A stretch of 64,000 bases of DNA, taken from the NCBI GenBank assembly GCA_037447655.1, contig JBBHKE010002893.1, positions 1 to 64,000 of the forward strand, read 5' to 3'. The position numbers and the translations under genes are program-made. This DNA comes from Zygnema cylindricum. Taxonomy: Eukaryota; Streptophyta; Zygnematophyceae; Zygnematales; Zygnemataceae. Shown piece by piece: positions 10,900 through 21,853 of this stretch; position 1 is the first letter of the stretch, and each line of letters opens with the position of its first letter. The notes below the pieces were generated by a model. The model searched no databases. It saw only the letters and a program-made list of their open reading frames with translations, and had not been told where the DNA came from.

Positions 10900-11960
10900 T
10901 GTTAATTAGATGGATAAATTATTCTTCAAAGAGTAAGGTTATGTCTCTATGTGCCCAAGTAAGGGTTTTCTTTTTTTCGTTTTCCTCAAAAACTTAGCGC
11001 TGTACCCCTTACGTTACAACCATGCAAAGAATGTGGAAAAAGTGACAGTACAATTTGCGTCATTGTCAAACTTATAATGTACTACATGTTGTCCTCTTTT
11101 TTTTTCCGACCCAGAGACACTTCAAAAATCGCCATCTTCAAACTTTATCTTAAAACACATCCGAGTTATGTTTCAAATCAAAGTATCGTCGTTCCACAAA
11201 TAGGTTAGCAGCTTCGCACGTGTCAATTTTTTTTAATTGTTTTCAAATCAAAAGACTAAGAAAACTACACAATTTGTTATGCATTGTTCATTTCTGTGCA
11301 AAAGTACACAATTTGTTTTGCTTTTCCCGTATGCGTCTAGCACAAATTTCTATTTCGCACGGGTCTTAAGATTTCGATGCCATTTGACGGAAAGGTCAGA
11401 AATACGTGAGGGCGCCACTCTAGCTAACATTGAATGCCTATATTACCTCTCATTCACACCTGCACACTTCAATATTTTACATTCTTCCACAAGGTGGCTC
11501 TACATTAATTGGTAAGGAGCGAGAGAAAATAGTCAAAGCCACATTATTTTACCACTTCAAGAGGTATTCAAACACTTCGCCCGCCTCAAATAAATAATAG
11601 ATGCACTTCTTCCGCATTGCATAAATAAAAAATCCTAATTAATTTTTTTTATTATTTTTGAAGTTACGGGTAAAGAATGATGTGAAGATATTCAATAAGC
11701 ACGGTAATTGCCAAATAGGCGATCAAACAAGAGAGGCGAAAAGAAAGTATTTCTTTAGCCATGGACAATATGAGGTTAGAAGGTTGTACGTCTACAATGT
11801 CATGTAAAGACATGCCGCGTCACAAGCAATTTTGAAAAATACCCTCCAACAACACAGATTGTAGATGTTGACAACCATGACATGTATATTTTACGTATAC
11901 AATCGTCACAAACGTAAGTAAAGATTTCGTTTTTACACATTGGGAAAATTAAAAACTGTG
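10900..11960 (+). repeat. Dispersed repeat H, copy 2
   Basis: This is a second copy of the sequence at 6340-7560, diverged by substitutions and small indels. It lies directly upstream of the complete Copia element. It holds no recognisable protein. Confidence 0.6.
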
Positions 11961-12205
11961 TATCAAGAATCTTCGTCACAATCGAAAGGAAGTTTGCTAA
12001 GTTACAATTTCATGGGGATACGGCCTAACCCAATTCCAAAGGAACCCCATGAATGTTATCGAAATATTTTTTGAATTTCCATTGAATAAAAGAGTTGTAA
12101 CGACATTATTATGAAAGTTCAAAGAGTTTCAATGATACACACTCGACATAAACCCAATAAAAAAAATCATAAGGTCATTAAGACATACATTTTGTTGTGA
12201 ACAAA

Positions 12206-12210
12206 TCATG
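12206..12210. repeat. Target-site duplication TCATG (left)
   Basis: TCATG immediately precedes the 5' LTR and is repeated at 18585-18589 right after the 3' LTR. A 5-bp duplication is the normal footprint of Copia integrase. Confidence 0.9.
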
Positions 12211-13204
12211 TGTTGAAAAAGGTATTCTATATTTCTATCTTTTAATTAATTGTCTGTGGTGTCATCTTAGTCCTCATACTTGTCGTAGTCACTGAGGACT
12301 TAAAGACAGCCATGGCTGCCTTAAAGAGATACAGAGATAAAGACAGCCATGGCTGCCTTAAAGAGATACAGAGATAGCCAAAGGGAGCACGAGGCACAAC
12401 CCCTTGCAAAAGATAGGCGGTCAGACCAAGATTTGATCGTGGTCCTACAGATGACCACCGTTAGCGTAGCCGTTCATCTTATCCGTTAGGTCTTGATAAA
12501 GAATTACGTATATGGGGTATGATTCATATTTAAAGTTCACCACTTCACATATTCCATTTAGCAGATTACGGAACGGAACGAACACGAAACAAACCGGACC
12601 GCACGAAATACACGAAACCATATTTAATTTAAACGGACGAAATCAAATGTCAACTTCGGATCGGACGGCTCACTTTAGAGCCGATGCACCGAAGTGGTCA
12701 TTTGGCGGTTTATGAGCTAACGTCGGCGGATAACACGTGGCACGACATGCATGGACGAAAAACATTACGAGGAGAGCAACCATGGCTCAGGAACTGACAG
12801 GAGTCAGCAAGACGCCCATCTCGTACCATGGCCGTAGAACAAGTACAACGACATCTGTACCTTCTTGTACTTTACAATCTTTTGATTTGGTAGGTACATG
12901 AGTAGTAGGGGTTTCATCGAGGGATTTAGGACTAAGACATTTTTGAGGCGCCTCTCTTTGAGAGACCTTTTGTATTTATATGCCAACTTTGGCCAGCTAT
13001 AACTTACTGCTCAAGGGAGCAAATTCAGAAATTCTTTTTGCATCTGACTTTGTGGAGTTCGGCCCTCACGTGAGTGAGGCTGGTCAAAAATCTTGTGTGA
13101 CCGGGTGGCTTTTATTTAGTCTGAAAGTCAAAGGGGAAAATATTATCTTAGAGGCTTCATATAAGCTGGACATTTTGTGGGCCAATGGTGGTCACAGAAT
13201 TATA
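12211..13204 (+). repeat. Copia 5' LTR
   Basis: It starts TGTTGAAAAAGG and ends ...CAGAATTATA (the 3' LTR ends ...GGAATTACA, so the terminal CA has mutated). Promoter-like features are the palindrome GAGGCGCCTC at 12945-12954 and a TATTTATA box at 12973-12980. It is paired with 17607-18584 over the whole length. The stretch after it (13205-13225) is in the primer-binding position but I could not match it confidently to a tRNA. Confidence 0.9.
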
Positions 13205-13329
13205 GGTTATGGGCCCACCCTCTAGGGTGCCCATTTTCAATGGAAGGGAGTTCGTATACTAAGAAACTATAATGAGGGGTCTACATTTTGAAAAACGGCT
13301 ATGGGGCATTGTGAATGGTCGTGTGCGTC

Positions 13330-14290
13330 GACCTTCTGCATATCTAAAAGTTCCACGATGGTTTGGAGGAGCTTGATTCTCAAGAGGATATGTGGAGATA
13401 GAGGAGGTAGATGATGACGGAGAGAGCATCGTTTTGGACAAAAACAAAGAGAAGGAGAAAGAGAAACTCACACCGATAACTATTAGATCAGTATTGGTAG
13501 GAGATGTTCTAAAAACTGAGGCAAATGATACTAAAATGTAGGAATTCAACAACATAGTGGCAACTCATTTTATTCTCGGGCGTCTTACTCAAGCAGTTAC
13601 TACCCCTCACCTAAATGTGGATAAGGGACCAATCTTTGGGAGGCTGTTGTAAATATTTACAAGAGTGGTACGATTCACCAACAGAAGGTGCAAGCATATG
13701 TTACAAAGAAGGAAAGATGCGTGATTTTTGCAATGACATGTCTATATTATTTGTGGAGTTAGAGAGTGCTGGAAAACAGGAGATTAAAAAAGAAAAGGTG
13801 AATACTTTGTTAATGAAACTGCTAGATGATTATGAAAACATTGTTAACAAGGTTCAAGATTTGCCAGATCATCGATGGATTTGGAATTCCGTTGTTGGAA
13901 TGATTTTGGTTAGGGAAAACACCATTGAGATTCGTAGAGGAGGAATGAGTATTCAAGTTTTGGTTTTTGGAACCGACTAGAAGAGAGAAGAATCGAAGAA
14001 ACCTTATGGAAAATTTTGTGGAGGAGGGAGAGTGAACCGATCGGATAGATCCGGTTTCAAGCCTCCTAAGGGGCTTTGTCATTCTTATGAGAAGCCAGAA
14101 CAATACATGGCGGAGTGTACAAGATTCACGGAGATGAGACTTAACGAGGAAAAGATCGATAGATTTGCCGGAGGAAAGAAGAAGACATTTGTGGCAACAT
14201 AAGTAACGGGAGACGATTCTGATGAGGATGAGACATGTACCGAAGTGGTAAGATTCAACAACAACAGATGGAGAACTTCTCCTCAATGAA
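13330..14290 (+). pseudogene. Copia gag (capsid) remnant
   Basis: Open stretches read like a Copia gag. A Lys/Glu-rich piece lies around 13395-13540. The main piece at 13615-13980 includes 'MRDFCNDMSILFVELESAG' and 'KVNTLLMKLLDDYENIV', the usual UBN2-type region. A zinc-knuckle remnant 'CHSYEKPEQYMAEC' lies near 14077, where the second Cys of the CCHC box is Tyr. Stops and frameshifts separate the pieces. Gag normally packages element RNA into virus-like particles. Confidence 0.75.
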
Positions 14291-14293
14291 GAG

Positions 14294-14611
14294 TTGGAGG
14301 TAAAAAACGAGCCTGAGATTCCAAGGAAGCAAAATTGTGCATTCGGCGGAGTGAAAGAAGCTCCCAAAAAAGGTTGGATCATTGGTTCAGGTGCCTTGAT
14401 GCATAGGTGTAGAGAGAAACATATGCTTACTAAAATGAGAAAGATCTTTACTGTAAAGATAGAGTATGGGGATCAAAGAGTAGTAACCACTAGTTTAGTG
14501 GGATTTGTGGATCTGAAAGTCTTAGTTGAAGGTAAAACATCAATACTCACTTTCTCCGATGTCCTTTTCATTCCACATCTGAATAAAAATCTTATCTCTA
14601 TGTCATTTTAG
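14294..14611 (+). pseudogene. Copia protease remnant (active-site Asp lost)
   Basis: The segment 'GWIIGSGALMHR' corresponds to the aspartic-protease motif WIIDSGAT(S)HM, with Asp replaced by Gly. It is followed by 'VVTTSLVGFVDLKVLVEG' and 'LSFSDVLFIPHLNKNLIS'-type sequence (here 'TFSDVLFIPHLNKNLISMSF'), typical of Copia protease ends. Loss of the catalytic Asp would abolish polyprotein processing. The frame ends at 14611, and the next domain continues in another frame. Confidence 0.8.
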
Positions 14612-14639
14612 ATGATAAAGGTTTTGAGACTATCACCAA

Positions 14640-15640
14640 GAAAGGAGTCTTTACAACTAGCTTTGAGGATGGAGTATGCTTCATAGTTGAAAATGGTAGC
14701 CAAGGAATGTTTAGGCTGAATTTGAGTAATGGAAAGACAGGAGTTTACGATGCTGGTGTAAGTGACTTGATGATTTGGCATAAACGATTGGGGCATGTGC
14801 ATCTAAATAGACTAAAAAAATAAAAAAAATGGTAGTGGTTGAGGGAATACAATTTGGGGATAATGAGACCTTGGATGACTGTAGTGGATGTGCTCAAGGT
14901 AAGGCCCACAGATTACGTTTCCCAAAAACCGCAACCTATAAAGGAGAAAAAGTCGTAGATCTAGTTCATACTGACATATCGAGACCGGCCAAAGTGCCAT
15001 CGATTGGAGGGAAGAGATTTATGCTTACTATAACCGATGACTATTCTAGATATTTTAGAGTCTATTTCTTAAAAAATAAATCACAAGCACCGATTATTTT
15101 AAAGAGTATAAAGCATGGAGTGAAAAGCTCCATGAGACACCTATAAAGAGAGTGAGGAGCGATAATGGTGGGGAATACACTTCTAATCAGTTTGAGGATT
15201 TTTTGAAAGAGGAAGGGGTTGAACACCAAAAGACTGTCACAAAGAATCCGTAACAAAACGGTGTAGGCGAGAGATATAATCGGACATTAAGTGATAGTGC
15301 CCGTAGCATGCTTTTAGATAAAAAGATAGGAAAACCATTTTGGGTAGAAGCTATGAACTGTGCTAATTATCTTAATAATAGAGTCCTCACCTCGGCGGTG
15401 AAAGGTCAAACACCGTATGAAAGATGGACCGGGAGAAAACCAGATATCTCACCCTTAAAAGTGTTCGAAAGTCAAGTTTTTAATCTAAGTGCAGAAAAAT
15501 CTGGTTGGAAGTTAGATGCAAGAGAAAAGCCAAGGTACTTACTTGGATATGATAGAGATTTAAAGGGATATAAAGTTTATGATCTCGAGAAAGAAGATAT
15601 CATCCTAGTGAAACACTTTGTAGTTATGGATAAAAGATAG
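14640..15640 (+). pseudogene. Copia integrase remnant
   Basis: The GAG-pre-integrase and HHCC zinc domain is visible as 'WHKRLGHVHLNRL' and 'CSGCAQGKAHR', with a stop between them near 14819. The catalytic core has 'VDLVHTDISRPAK' and 'TDDYSRYFRVYF', then a frameshift near 15120, 'RSDNGGEYTSNQF', a stop at 15251, and 'NGVGERYNRTL', which carries the catalytic Glu. The C-terminal part is open at 15308-15640 ('KPFWVEAMNCANYLNNR', 'TPYERWTGRKPDISPLKVF'). The D,D,E residues survive, but the frame is broken at least three times. Confidence 0.85.
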
Positions 15641-15959
15641 TCAATAGATCCCTTTAAATATACTAAACCGGTCAGAATTAGAATTGAACCCAAAAGTGAG
15701 TTAGATTCAGATTCTTTTAACCGAACTTTAGTTAAGTTGAAATCTAAATGAAGGGAAACAACTGACCGAGAATGACTATCTTTTGGAGCCATAGTTTCCG
15801 TTTCAAACCGAGGAAGAGGACAAGGAAAGATCGTAAATGGAAGATGAACGACCAGGGATGGATTCCATGGATAGGGGCGAAGATGACTACCTTCAGAGAA
15901 ATCCGAGATTACCCTCCATTCCAGCATCAGATTTTGAAAAATAAGGAGAAGTAGCAAGA

Positions 15960-16923
15960 GACTTCAAGAAAAACAAGTGAATGATAACGTAACTAGGATT
16001 TCACATTTGAGTGAACCCCAAACCTATTTGGAAGCAATTAATAGCCCGGAAAAGAGTAGATGGATGAGAGCTATTAATGATGAAACGGCTTCCATTATGG
16101 AAGCAAACACATGGGAGTTGGTGGGCTGTCCCCCAGACAGAAAACCGATTGGATAGAAGTGGGTATTTGAGGTGAAACCCAATCCATATAACATTATCAA
16201 GCGATACAAGGCGAGATTAGTGGCCAAAGGGTTCACACATAAAGAAAGGATCGATTATGAAGAGACCTTTGCTCTGATTGTTAGATTTCCCTCCGTTCGA
16301 ATTCTACTTAGTCTGGCAGCAACGGAATGGAAATGCACGAGATGGACATCAAAGCAACTTTCTTGCACGGATAATTGAAAGAAGAGATCTTCATGCGACA
16401 ATCGGCAAGGTTTGTGGAGAAAAGGGAAGAAAGCAAGGTGTGCAAATTAATAAATTCTCCTTATGGAATGAAGCAAGCTCCACACCAATGGAAAAAGAAG
16501 CTGGACGAGTTTTTGACAAATTTGGGATATGTCCAATGCAGCTCGAATTATTCCATCTATCTCTTTGAGGATGATGAAGGTATAATTTTTATTGCAATCT
16601 ATGTTGATGATTTGCTTATTTTAAGTAAATCAATGGAGAAAATTAATGGATTGAAAAGGGATCTAAAGAGTAGGTTTGAAATGAACGATTTTGGGGAAGC
16701 AAAATATATTTTGGGAATTCAGAGAGAGAGGGATAGAGAGAACAAAATAATAAGACTAACTCAAAAAGAGGCAATCAGAAACATGCTTGAAAAATTTCAA
16801 ATGGATAAAGAAAATAGTTGTACGACTCCAATGGGTTTAAAGAAAGGAAATGAGGGGAGTTCCAAAGAGGGAGTTATCGTCTTGGATGATGAGTTAGGAC
16901 CGGAGGAAAAAAAGTTTATGTAA
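15960..16923 (+). pseudogene. Copia reverse transcriptase remnant
   Basis: It begins with 'TYLEAINSPEKSRWMRAIND' and 'EANTWELVGCPPDRKPIG', then a stop in 'G*KWVFEVKPNP'. The region 'RLVAKGFTHKERIDYEETF' through 'MDIKATFLHG' contains a frameshift near 16330 and a stop at 16374. From 16375 to 16923 the frame is open, with 'LINSPYGMKQAPHQWKKKLD' and the YVDD box in 'AIYVDDLLILSKS'. The order and motifs match the cleaner fragment at 3921-4814. Confidence 0.88.
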
Positions 16924-17530
16924 AATATTACGTACATAAAAGTTTTCGGTTGCTTGATCTATTTTATGAACTATACCCGTTCTGATATAGCAGCAACTTT
17001 AGGAATATTAAGTAGGAGTTTGAATAATCAAAGGAAGAAAGATTCGGAAGCATCCAAGAGGGTCATACGGTACTTGATATGAACAAGGGATCCGTGGTTG
17101 CATTTGGGGGGGGGATAATACATACATCACCACTTCGAGTGATGCCAGTTATGGGAATGCTTCAATGAGGAGGAGTATATCTGGGTATGTGTTGTATGTT
17201 GGGAATCGCGCTTGCTGTTAGAGCAGTAAGCCTCAAAAGGTGATTGCTCAGTCCACCATGGAGGAAGAGTGTATGGCCCCTTGTTCAGATGTGAAAGAAT
17301 TAATCTGAGTGAAATCATTACTTCAAAAACTTAGTTATATGAAGAATGGAGTGCAATTAATATTTTGTGATAATCAAGCTGCAATTGTAATAGCAGCAAA
17401 TCTAAAGCATCACTTTAAAGAAAAACACATGGATATCACATTCAACTTTTTTAGAGAGAAGGATGAGAATAAATCATTAGTTTGGAATAGAGACCAGATG
17501 GGGAGATGGTTGCAGATATGATGACCAAAC
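16924..17530 (+). pseudogene. Copia RNase H remnant
   Basis: After the stop at 16921-16923 the frame resumes with 'VFGCLIYFMNYTRSDIAAT' and 'EASKRVIRYL', followed by several stops around 17080-17310. An open piece at 17309-17521 contains 'LIFCDNQAAIVIAAN' and 'KEKHMDITFNFFRE', standard Copia RNase H sequence. Mutations make it inactive. Confidence 0.8.
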
Positions 17531-17606
17531 TGGTGCCTTCTCCCAAATTGGTATTTCTTAGAGAAGTGTGGACTGAAGCAAAAGATAGATTAGAAAATAA
17601 GGGGAG

Positions 17607-18584
17607 TGTTGAAAAAACTATTTTATATTTCTATCTTTTGTTTCACTGTTTGTGGTGTCATTTAAGTCCTCATACTTTTCGTATTCACTTAGGACTCAAA
17701 GACAGCTATGGCTCCCTTAAGGAAACAAGGAGATAGCCAAAGGGAGCTAGAGGCACAGCCCGTTCCAAAAGATAGGCGGTCAGACCAGGATTTGATTCTA
17801 GGTTTTATAAGATGACCACTATATAACTTAGTCGTTCGTCTTATCCATTAGGTCTTGATAAAGCATTTTGTATATACGGTATGATTCATATTTAAAAATG
17901 TACCACTTCACATATTCCATTCAACGCATTACCGAACGGAACGTACACGAAACAAATTGGACAGTACGAAATATCGGACTGCACGAAATATACGAAACGA
18001 CATTTAATTTTAATAGACAAAATCAAATGTCGGCTTCAAATCGGATGGCTCAAAGTGAAGCCAATGTAGTGAGTGGTCATTTGTCAGTTTATGAGCTAAC
18101 GTCGGTGGATGACATATGGCACGACATGAGTGGATGGCGGACATTACGGGGAGAGCAACCATGGCTCAGGAACTGACAAGAGTCAGCGGGACGGCCATGC
18201 GGTAACATGGCCGAACAAGAAGTACAACGACATCTGTACCTTCTTGTACTTTACAGACTTTTGATTGGGTAGGTACAGGAGTAGTACCGATTTCATAGAG
18301 GGATTTAGGACTTAGAAAGTTTTGAGGCGCCTCTTTTTGAGATACCTTTTGTATTTATAGGCCAACTTTGGCCAGCCATAACTTACAGTTCAAGGGAGCA
18401 AATTCAGAAATTCTTTTTGCATCTGACTTTGCAAGGTCAGGCCCTCATGTGAGTGAGGTTGGTTATAACTCTTGTGTGACCGGGTGACTTTTATTTAGTC
18501 TGAAAGTCAAATTGGGCAAATATTATCTTAGAGGCTTCATATAAGCTGGACATTCTGTGGGCCAACTGAGGTCACGGAATTACA
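17607..18584 (+). repeat. Copia 3' LTR
   Basis: It starts TGTTGAAAAAAC directly after the polypurine tract and ends GGAATTACA at 18584, followed by TSD TCATG (18585-18589). GAGGCGCCTC is at 18324-18333 and TATTTATA at 18352-18359, matching the 5' LTR layout. Confidence 0.9.
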
Positions 18585-18899
18585 TCATGTTGTTTTTTTG
18601 TTAGGTTTTGTAGAGTAAAATGTCAAAATGAGGGATATGGTTAACGTTGAAAACAATAGAATTTGTGGTTTTTTCCTATTATAAGCATATTATAAAGTTT
18701 TCTTGTGTTTATTTCGAGTACGATACGTGTAAATACGGGGAAACTACAACAATTGGAAACGCTATTTGTGTTTTCCTTGAAAAATCTTACCTGTTTCATT
18801 GTCGTTTTGCCCTAAAATTCAAGGAACTTTGAGAAAAACTTCGGCCGTACGAGAAAAGGATTTTTACCTAAGTGTAGCGGAGTCAATTCTATACTTTTA

Positions 18900-20600
18900 G
18901 TGTACTATTTGTTTGTCGTCATGTGAACGCATTTTGGCTTTTTCCTCTTTTCGACCCTGGGCAAGAGAATCCAGCTCGTCAAATAACTTCATCCAAAATC
19001 ACCTCGAGGGGGTGTTTTTAGTTAAAGTACCGCCCAAAGAGCGAATGAAAAACGACCCAAGCACGCACGACACGAGTTGGAAATTTTTTGGACGAGGGAG
19101 AGTACTTGCTATTTTTCTCCGTGCCCGTCATACGCATGTACGAAAAAAAAAATTGCAAGGGTCGCGGACCTCCACTTCCATTCATGGGTCCTTGGCATAA
19201 TTTCCTCTCCTCTCTCCCTCTCACACTATCGCTTTTATCTCACACTTTTTAGAATGAGACACGACAATATTGGTATAAATAAAAGATCTTTAAAAAATAT
19301 TTGTTTTGACAATTTTTAGGTTTTTATTTAATGGCAAGTCGAGTGAGAAAAGTAAAAAAAACGAAATCAAGAAACCATGACGGAAAGTTCTTGAATAAGT
19401 GACGCCGACGTTGTCACAAGTGAGCATGACGTCACAATGTCACCAAACCCTAAACATCTGCGATTTCTAGTGTTGTGTATCGGTAAGGATTTGACGATAA
19501 CCGATATGGGCCTTTTTTTGGGGACCCGATAATCGATATATTGGTACGATATATCGCTATCGGTCTTATCGCCAATAAGTAGCCGATAATATCGGCTACT
19601 TATCGGCGATAATGCCGATAACAATAACTATCGGCGATTACTGTACGAGCCGTACAGATAAATGTACGGCGTGTACACTCAACTGTACGTCTTATTCCCC
19701 CGACGCGCCCTACTCACAACCCCTAAGGTACCTACCAATCATATCATTTGTACAAGCCGAAAGTACTGTAGCCGGCATAATATGTGTACGGATTTAGTAC
19801 GGCTCCAGTTAAAACGATGTACCTTTCACATCCGACGCCGTGGCTTTGTCCCTTTATTTTTTGGGATCCATTGGAAACCTGCCACGTGTCAATCCGTCGG
19901 CTTTTTTGGCAAAAGCCGCCAAAAAAGCCATTCCGAGATGCCGGCGCTCACGCTGACTGTCCGCTCGTATTTTCTCATTGAATGTCGTCCGTTTGATTCC
20001 GGCGGCGGGCATAATGTTATTTTGCATCCGTTGTACTTTGTGTCCGCCGTCTTTTTACCGTTCTATGATAATCAGTTTATCAGTAAAATTCCGTACGTTC
20101 CCGTAAAATTTATGTTCAGTTAACCGCCTAAAAAGTACTACAAAGTGCAACGTATTTTTTTGTCAAATTCCGTACATTTCCCGTAAAAAATCGTACATTT
20201 CTCGTAAATTTACTGTTCAGTTTACCGGACAGAAAGCACTCCCGGACAGAAAGCACTCCGGACAGAAAGTACAGAAAATACAAATATATGGGGACCGCTG
20301 ACCGTTCGATAACCGATAACTATCGGTATCGGTGTTATCGCGATAATTTTTTTACCGATACACAACACTAGCAATTTCACAAAAATCTAGACATCTACCA
20401 CAGTCGCTGTTTTTGTTGGCGTCACTAATAGTCGGAAGTTTCGTTGTCGTCTTCAATCGTCACAAGTTGTACCTACGTCTACAACCGTCACATTTCAAAG
20501 TTCGATTTCATTTTCGCACATTGGGACGCTCTTCAAAGTAGTACGGCGAATCTTCACTGCAGTCCAAAATATTTTATCAGAGTACCGATTACATGGGGAC
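18900..20600 (+). repeat. Dispersed repeat G, copy 2
   Basis: This matches 3550-6290 in order but lacks the Copia RT insertion, so it shows the empty-site state. Element E copy 2 is inside it at the position matching copy 1. No protein family was recognised. Confidence 0.65.
19469..20369 (+). mobile_element. TIR element E, copy 2
   Basis: It has perfect 18-bp terminal inverted repeats, AGTGTTGTGTATCGGTAA on the left and its exact complement on the right. CTAG is formed at both outer junctions and could be part of the TIR or a 4-bp TSD. Subterminal stretches repeat TATCGGCGATAA-like palindromes (about 19570-19640 and 20310-20350). The centre shares the 'cagtttaccggacagaaag' motif with hAT-like element C. 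Confidence 0.85.
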
Positions 20601-20639
20601 ACCCCCTTACCCTGGCTTTGAGGGGCAAATATTAGAACT

Positions 20640-21344
20640 CGTACAGGTATTTGGGTGAGTTTGCGTACGGTTTGCCCAAAAAATGTACGATTTTTTGTCA
20701 AAGTACTGTAATTACTTCATCACTTGGTCAACGGCTGTTTTCATATGTAACATGCAGCAATATTTGCGGTGCGATTTTGTAATATTACAAATCTCCGCGT
20801 CCCAAGTTCAAAGGTTCCAAGAAACAGTTTGCCACGCTAGTAAGTTACAAATTACCCGACAAAACCATATCTTGGATTTATTCGGAATTCTGCAAGCAAC
20901 GAATTATCGTACAAATTTGGATCTTCTGTGCGGGCGACAAGACGACAAAATAAGCTTGACCGGAAAATTGGCAGAATTGCCCTTTTTTAACATTTTTGTT
21001 TTGTTCCGACGAGCTTCCCAAGAGCCGCCAGATCGGATACCACGACCCACCAATAAGCGATCGACGTGATATCAATGTGACCGTTCGATTAAACATTGTG
21101 AAATCTTTCAAATTCGTACAGTTCCATCTCATTGGTTCTCTATGCGATGGAGAAAAGGTAGCCGTCAGATGTCATCCTATTATTGCCGATAAGCGACGAA
21201 TTTGGCGATCCCGACTTTTTGGCGTTTCGTACTAGGAACCGTCAAGTGAATTTTCGAAGGGCTCTATTGGCCAAGGGAATTGATAATCTTATCCATCATT
21301 TTGATTGGGCGGAGGGGCTCTACATGTGATTGTACAAATTTGAA
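20640..21344 (+). other. No gene recognised; possible interior of element C2
   Basis: A 128-codon ORF (20683-21069) covers much of this stretch but has no motif I recognise. The sequence leads straight into the C-family arm at 21345, so it may be internal DNA of a longer C-type transposon. Confidence 0.3.
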
Positions 21345-21758
21345 CCTTTTGAAAAAATCGTAAAAATCGTTAATGAATTTTCGTCCGTACTATTCCGTAC
21401 ATGTAAACAAAAATAAATTTCACATATACCGCAGTTTGTACCATTTTCGTACATTTTCCGTATCTTATCGTAATAGTCCGTACATTTTTGGTACAATTCC
21501 GTATATTTCCTTAAAATTTCTGTTCAGTTTACCGGACAGAAAGTACTACGAAGTGCAACGTATCTTTTCGTCAAATTTCGTACATTTACCGTACAAAACC
21601 GTACAGCTTTCGTAAAATACCGTACAGTTTCCGTGAATTAGCCGTTCAGTTTACCGGACAGAAAGTACATCGCGTTTTTTTCCGATTTATTCAAAAGTAA
21701 CGAATTATACGTTTTAATCGGGAAAAAGGAAAAAATCGCCCGATTTGAACAACTATGA
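21345..21758 (-). mobile_element. Arm of hAT-like element C, copy 2
   Basis: In reverse orientation this matches the left arm of C1 from its terminal CATAGTTGTTCAAATCG (here ending at 21758) through both TTTCTGTCCGGTAAACTG motifs (minus strand, about 21525-21543 and 21646-21664) to the 'cgatttttacgattttttc' block. Only one arm was found, so the element is truncated or has a diverged far end. Confidence 0.75.
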
Positions 21759-21853
21759 TATATATATATAATTTTTTTATTATATACTAATATTATATTC
21801 CATTATATATTAATAATATTATATATATAAGATATATAATATATTATACAGGA
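21759..21853. repeat. AT-rich palindromic tract
   Basis: About 95 bp of almost pure A/T with TATATA runs and self-complementary ATATTAT/ATAATAT segments. It is immediately outside the C2 terminus and could be a target hotspot or cruciform-forming tract. Confidence 0.7.

Larger units (their letters stand above)
12211..18584 (+). mobile_element. Copia LTR retrotransposon, complete structure, coding region decayed
   Basis: This 6.4-kb element has paired LTRs, TSD TCATG, a polypurine tract (aaaataaggggag, 17594-17606) directly before the 3' LTR, and the Copia domain order gag, protease, integrase, reverse transcriptase, RNase H. Frameshifts and stops break every domain, and the protease Asp is replaced. 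It therefore cannot make a working polyprotein, though its LTRs look able to support transcription. It is inserted in repeat-rich DNA between repeat H copy 2 and repeat G copy 2. Confidence 0.92.

Noticed and set aside
9717-21766. A single 12-kb transposon with C arms as long TIRs
   Set aside because: C1 has its own two ends and a matching 8-bp TSD at 9717 and 10737, so the arm at 21345-21758 belongs to a separate copy.
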